Source: Amnibacterium kyonggiense (GTDB lineage Bacteria; Actinomycetota; Actinomycetes; Actinomycetales; Microbacteriaceae). From it: 64,000 bases of DNA. The notes below the pieces were generated by a model. It was not told where the DNA came from. It did not search any database and saw only the letters and a program-made list of their open reading frames with translations. How positions within the stretch are numbered: the first letter of the stretch is position 1; each line of letters begins with the position of its first letter. The position numbers and the translations under genes were made by a program. The stretch is from contig NZ_SOAM01000002.1 of assembly GCF_004364555.1 (NCBI RefSeq), positions 248,001 to 312,000 of the forward strand, in the 5' to 3' direction. Shown one piece after another: positions 62,545 through 64,000 of the stretch.

Positions 62545-62572
62545 GGCTGACATAATGTGCATTATCGGCGCT
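62545..62572 (-). other. Putative dif site (XerC/XerD recombination site)
   Basis: On the minus strand the arms read AGCGCCGATAA (XerC side, 62562-62572), centre TGCACA, and TTATGTCAGCC (XerD side, 62545-62555). It fits every fixed base of the actinobacterial dif core as I recall it, CCGATAAT and ACATTATGTCA separated by two bases. dif is where XerCD resolve chromosome dimers at the terminus. It lies in an AT-rich gap between the isomerase fragment and the HNH gene. Confidence 0.75.
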
Positions 62573-62592
62573 CAGAGTTCGGGTTGAAGCAG

Positions 62593-62620
62593 CCCGCTCA
62601 TAATGTCTCTTATGTCAGTT
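62593..62620 (+). other. Second, diverged dif-like site in inverted orientation
   Basis: On the plus strand: CCCGCTCATAA, centre TGTCTC, and TTATGTCAGTT, the last close to the consensus XerD arm. The XerC side is degenerate. It faces the main dif site, giving an outer 9-bp inverted repeat CTGACATAA / TTATGTCAG. Confidence 0.5.
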
Positions 62621-62664
62621 TGCTGAGGTCGCTCACGATCGCAGCCGGATCGTGACGTTTCGGA

Positions 62665-63996
62665 TCAGAACGGGCAGTCGTCGCCGGGTGGATCCGCCGG
62701 GCCGGGTTCGACGAGTTCCGGCGGCGCTGGATCGGACGGGTTCGACGGCGGGTCCGTGAAGACCTCGCCCCACGGGTTCCGCCAGTCGACGCTCCCGTTC
62801 TCCCGCAGCTCCTCGTCCCACAGCCCGACCGACTTCGCGAGATGGTGCGGGCGGCTCAGGCTCACGAGGTTGCCGATGTCGGTGACGCCGGCGTCCTGCC
62901 ATTCCTGCACGTGATCGAGGTCGCAGAGGTGCGCGGGACGGTTGCAGCCGGGGAAGCGGCAGAGCTCGTCGCGGAGGGTCACCCACCGGCGCATGTCCGC
63001 GGGCGGCTTCCGCGTCGTCCGATCCATCGCGATCCGGACGCCGGTGAAGGGATCGGTCAGGACGCGGAGGAACGAGGGCGCCTCCCCCGCCAGCTCCTTC
63101 GCGGCTTCGATGGACACCGGGCCGTAGCCGACCAGTCGGGCCTGCTCGGTGGTCCTGCCGAGGGCCGCGAGGGCGGGGATCGTCACGATCGGCGCGGGGA
63201 TCACGCCTTTCCGCATCGGCACCCGGAGGCCCGCCCATGCCGGGTCGGCCTGCTGCTTGATGCCCTCGACCAGCAGATCCATCATGATGTCGAAGCGGAG
63301 CTGCCCGACCGAGCGGGTCTCCCCCTCCCGCAGGCGAGCGGCGATCGCCGCCTTCGTCAGTGCCTGGTCGAATCCCACGATCGGGATCGCCGGCCCGGTC
63401 GCGGCGATCGTCGCGGCGCCGTCGTGCCCGTGGTCGATCGTCACCCTCCGCATCGCGCGGGTCCGCTCGCTCCGCTCCCCCGCGGTGTCGTCCTGCAGGC
63501 GTTCGCGGATCGTGTGCAGCTTCGCCTTCAGGCGCGAGGCCGGAGCGGCGACGACGGCGACCGCGGCCTGCTCGTCGTAGGCCGCGAGGTGCTCGTCGTC
63601 GAGTCCCTCCGCCTGGTCCGCGGCGAGCTCGACGGCCCTCCAGGGGGCGGCGCCGTCCAGGTACGCGGCCCAGACCGCCGGCAGGTCGTCGCGGAGCCGG
63701 ACCGCCGTGTCGAGCAGGCGCGCGACGCGGAGCGGCGACATCCCGAGCCGCAGCCCGATCGACTGGAAGAAGGACTGCGCTCCGAGCGAGCCGCGCTCGC
63801 CGTACTGCGTGCCGTAGCGACCCGCGAGATCCTGCATCGACGCCTCGTAGGCGTCGATGAGTGCGACGGTGCGGTCGGCGTCCGCTCGTCGCAGGTCGGC
63901 CTCGACCTGGGACAGGGCGTCCTGCTGCTCCTCCGCGAAGCGCTCCCGATCGTCGTCCGTGACGAGCACCGGATCATGGCGCTGCTCGATCACCAC
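62665..63996 (-). CDS. DUF222 / HNH endonuclease domain protein
   Basis: Predicted 443-residue protein. The N-terminal and middle parts form the DUF222 (13E12-like) domain (SFFQSIGLRLGMSPLRVARLLD; VTIDHGHDGAATIAATGPA; QLRFDIMMDLLVEGI) and the C-terminal ~110 residues are an HNH nuclease domain: CRFPGCNRPAHLCDLDHVQEW with the zinc cysteines and DH pair, then NLVSLSRPHHLAKS. Such proteins are often multicopy in actinomycetes and their role is unsettled; a mobile-element link is suspected. The GTG at 63996 is 4 bases from the window edge, so the true start may lie outside. It ends in a Pro/Glu-rich tail. Confidence 0.85.
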   Translation of the reverse strand: MVIEQRHDPVLVTDDDRERFAEEQQDALSQVEADLRRADADRTVALIDAYEASMQDLAGRYGTQYGERGSLGAQSFFQSIGLRLGMSPLRVARLLDTAVRLRDDLPAVWAAYLDGAAPWRAVELAADQAEGLDDEHLAAYDEQAAVAVVAAPASRLKAKLHTIRERLQDDTAGERSERTRAMRRVTIDHGHDGAATIAATGPAIPIVGFDQALTKAAIAARLREGETRSVGQLRFDIMMDLLVEGIKQQADPAWAGLRVPMRKGVIPAPIVTIPALAALGRTTEQARLVGYGPVSIEAAKELAGEAPSFLRVLTDPFTGVRIAMDRTTRKPPADMRRWVTLRDELCRFPGCNRPAHLCDLDHVQEWQDAGVTDIGNLVSLSRPHHLAKSVGLWDEELRENGSVDWRNPWGEVFTDPPSNPSDPAPPELVEPGPADPPGDDCPF

Positions 63997-64000
63997 GCTC

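Overview
The window is GC-rich bacterial DNA with dense gene packing, frequent GTG starts, TGA stops and many 1-4 base gene overlaps. The gene set points to an actinomycete of the order Micrococcales, most likely family Microbacteriaceae. The division/wall cluster has mraZ, an ftsL-like gene, sepF, yggT and divIVA (wag31) but no ftsA. There is a bcc:aa3 respiratory cluster with diheme QcrC and a CtaF subunit, DUF3040 and DUF3043 proteins, an Rv2175c-like regulator beside a PASTA kinase, and a DUF222/HNH protein. No rRNA, tRNA, CRISPR array or intact insertion sequence was found, and no gene-free stretch exceeds 300 bases.

Layout. 1-11 kb: the end of pyruvate carboxylase, a MinD-like ATPase with def, fadD, a ROK kinase, plsC and class II DAHP synthase, then a membrane Ser/Thr kinase, a LysM protein and an Rv2175c-like DNA-binding protein. 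11.4-14.1 kb: a large secreted glycine-rich repeat protein, the clearest accessory gene. 14.3-15.8 kb: a polyprenyl diphosphate synthase and a DUF3040 protein. 16-34.6 kb: the division and wall cluster (mraZ, rsmH, ftsL-like, ftsI, murF, mraY, murD, ftsW, murG, murC, ftsQ, ftsZ, yggS, sepF, yggT, divIVA), then lspA, rluD and a small P-loop protein. murE is absent from its usual place. 34.6-43.5 kb: dnaE, hisD, nrdR, pyrD, DUF3043, an M20 peptidase and erpA. 43.8-51.7 kb: ctaC-ctaD-ctaF on the plus strand converging on ctaE-qcrC-qcrA-qcrB on the minus strand, with a Nudix gene between. Then trpD.

52.9-58.9 kb is a glycerol/dihydroxyacetone locus: glpF-glpK on the minus strand, and a SorC-type regulator followed by dhaK-dhaL-dhaM on the plus strand. 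Copies of a TGCAC-N4-GTGCA palindrome precede both the regulator and dhaK, so the regulator probably controls the locus. 59-64 kb: a small membrane protein, a YihY-type membrane protein with a partner, kynureninase, a fragment of a mycothiol-dependent isomerase, and a DUF222/HNH protein.

The most notable non-coding feature is a 28-bp sequence at 62545-62572 (minus strand) that fits the actinobacterial dif consensus, the XerC/XerD site at the replication terminus, with a second diverged dif-like site inverted 20 bp away. Other non-coding signals are a MraZ operator, two tandem REP-like hairpins between mraZ and rsmH, an 18-codon upstream ORF overlapping the murF start, a terminator that occupies the 5' end of the Nudix gene, and -10 boxes placed so close to start codons that at least nine genes are probably leaderless. 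I saw no wholly new multi-gene defence or metabolic system; the region is mainly housekeeping.
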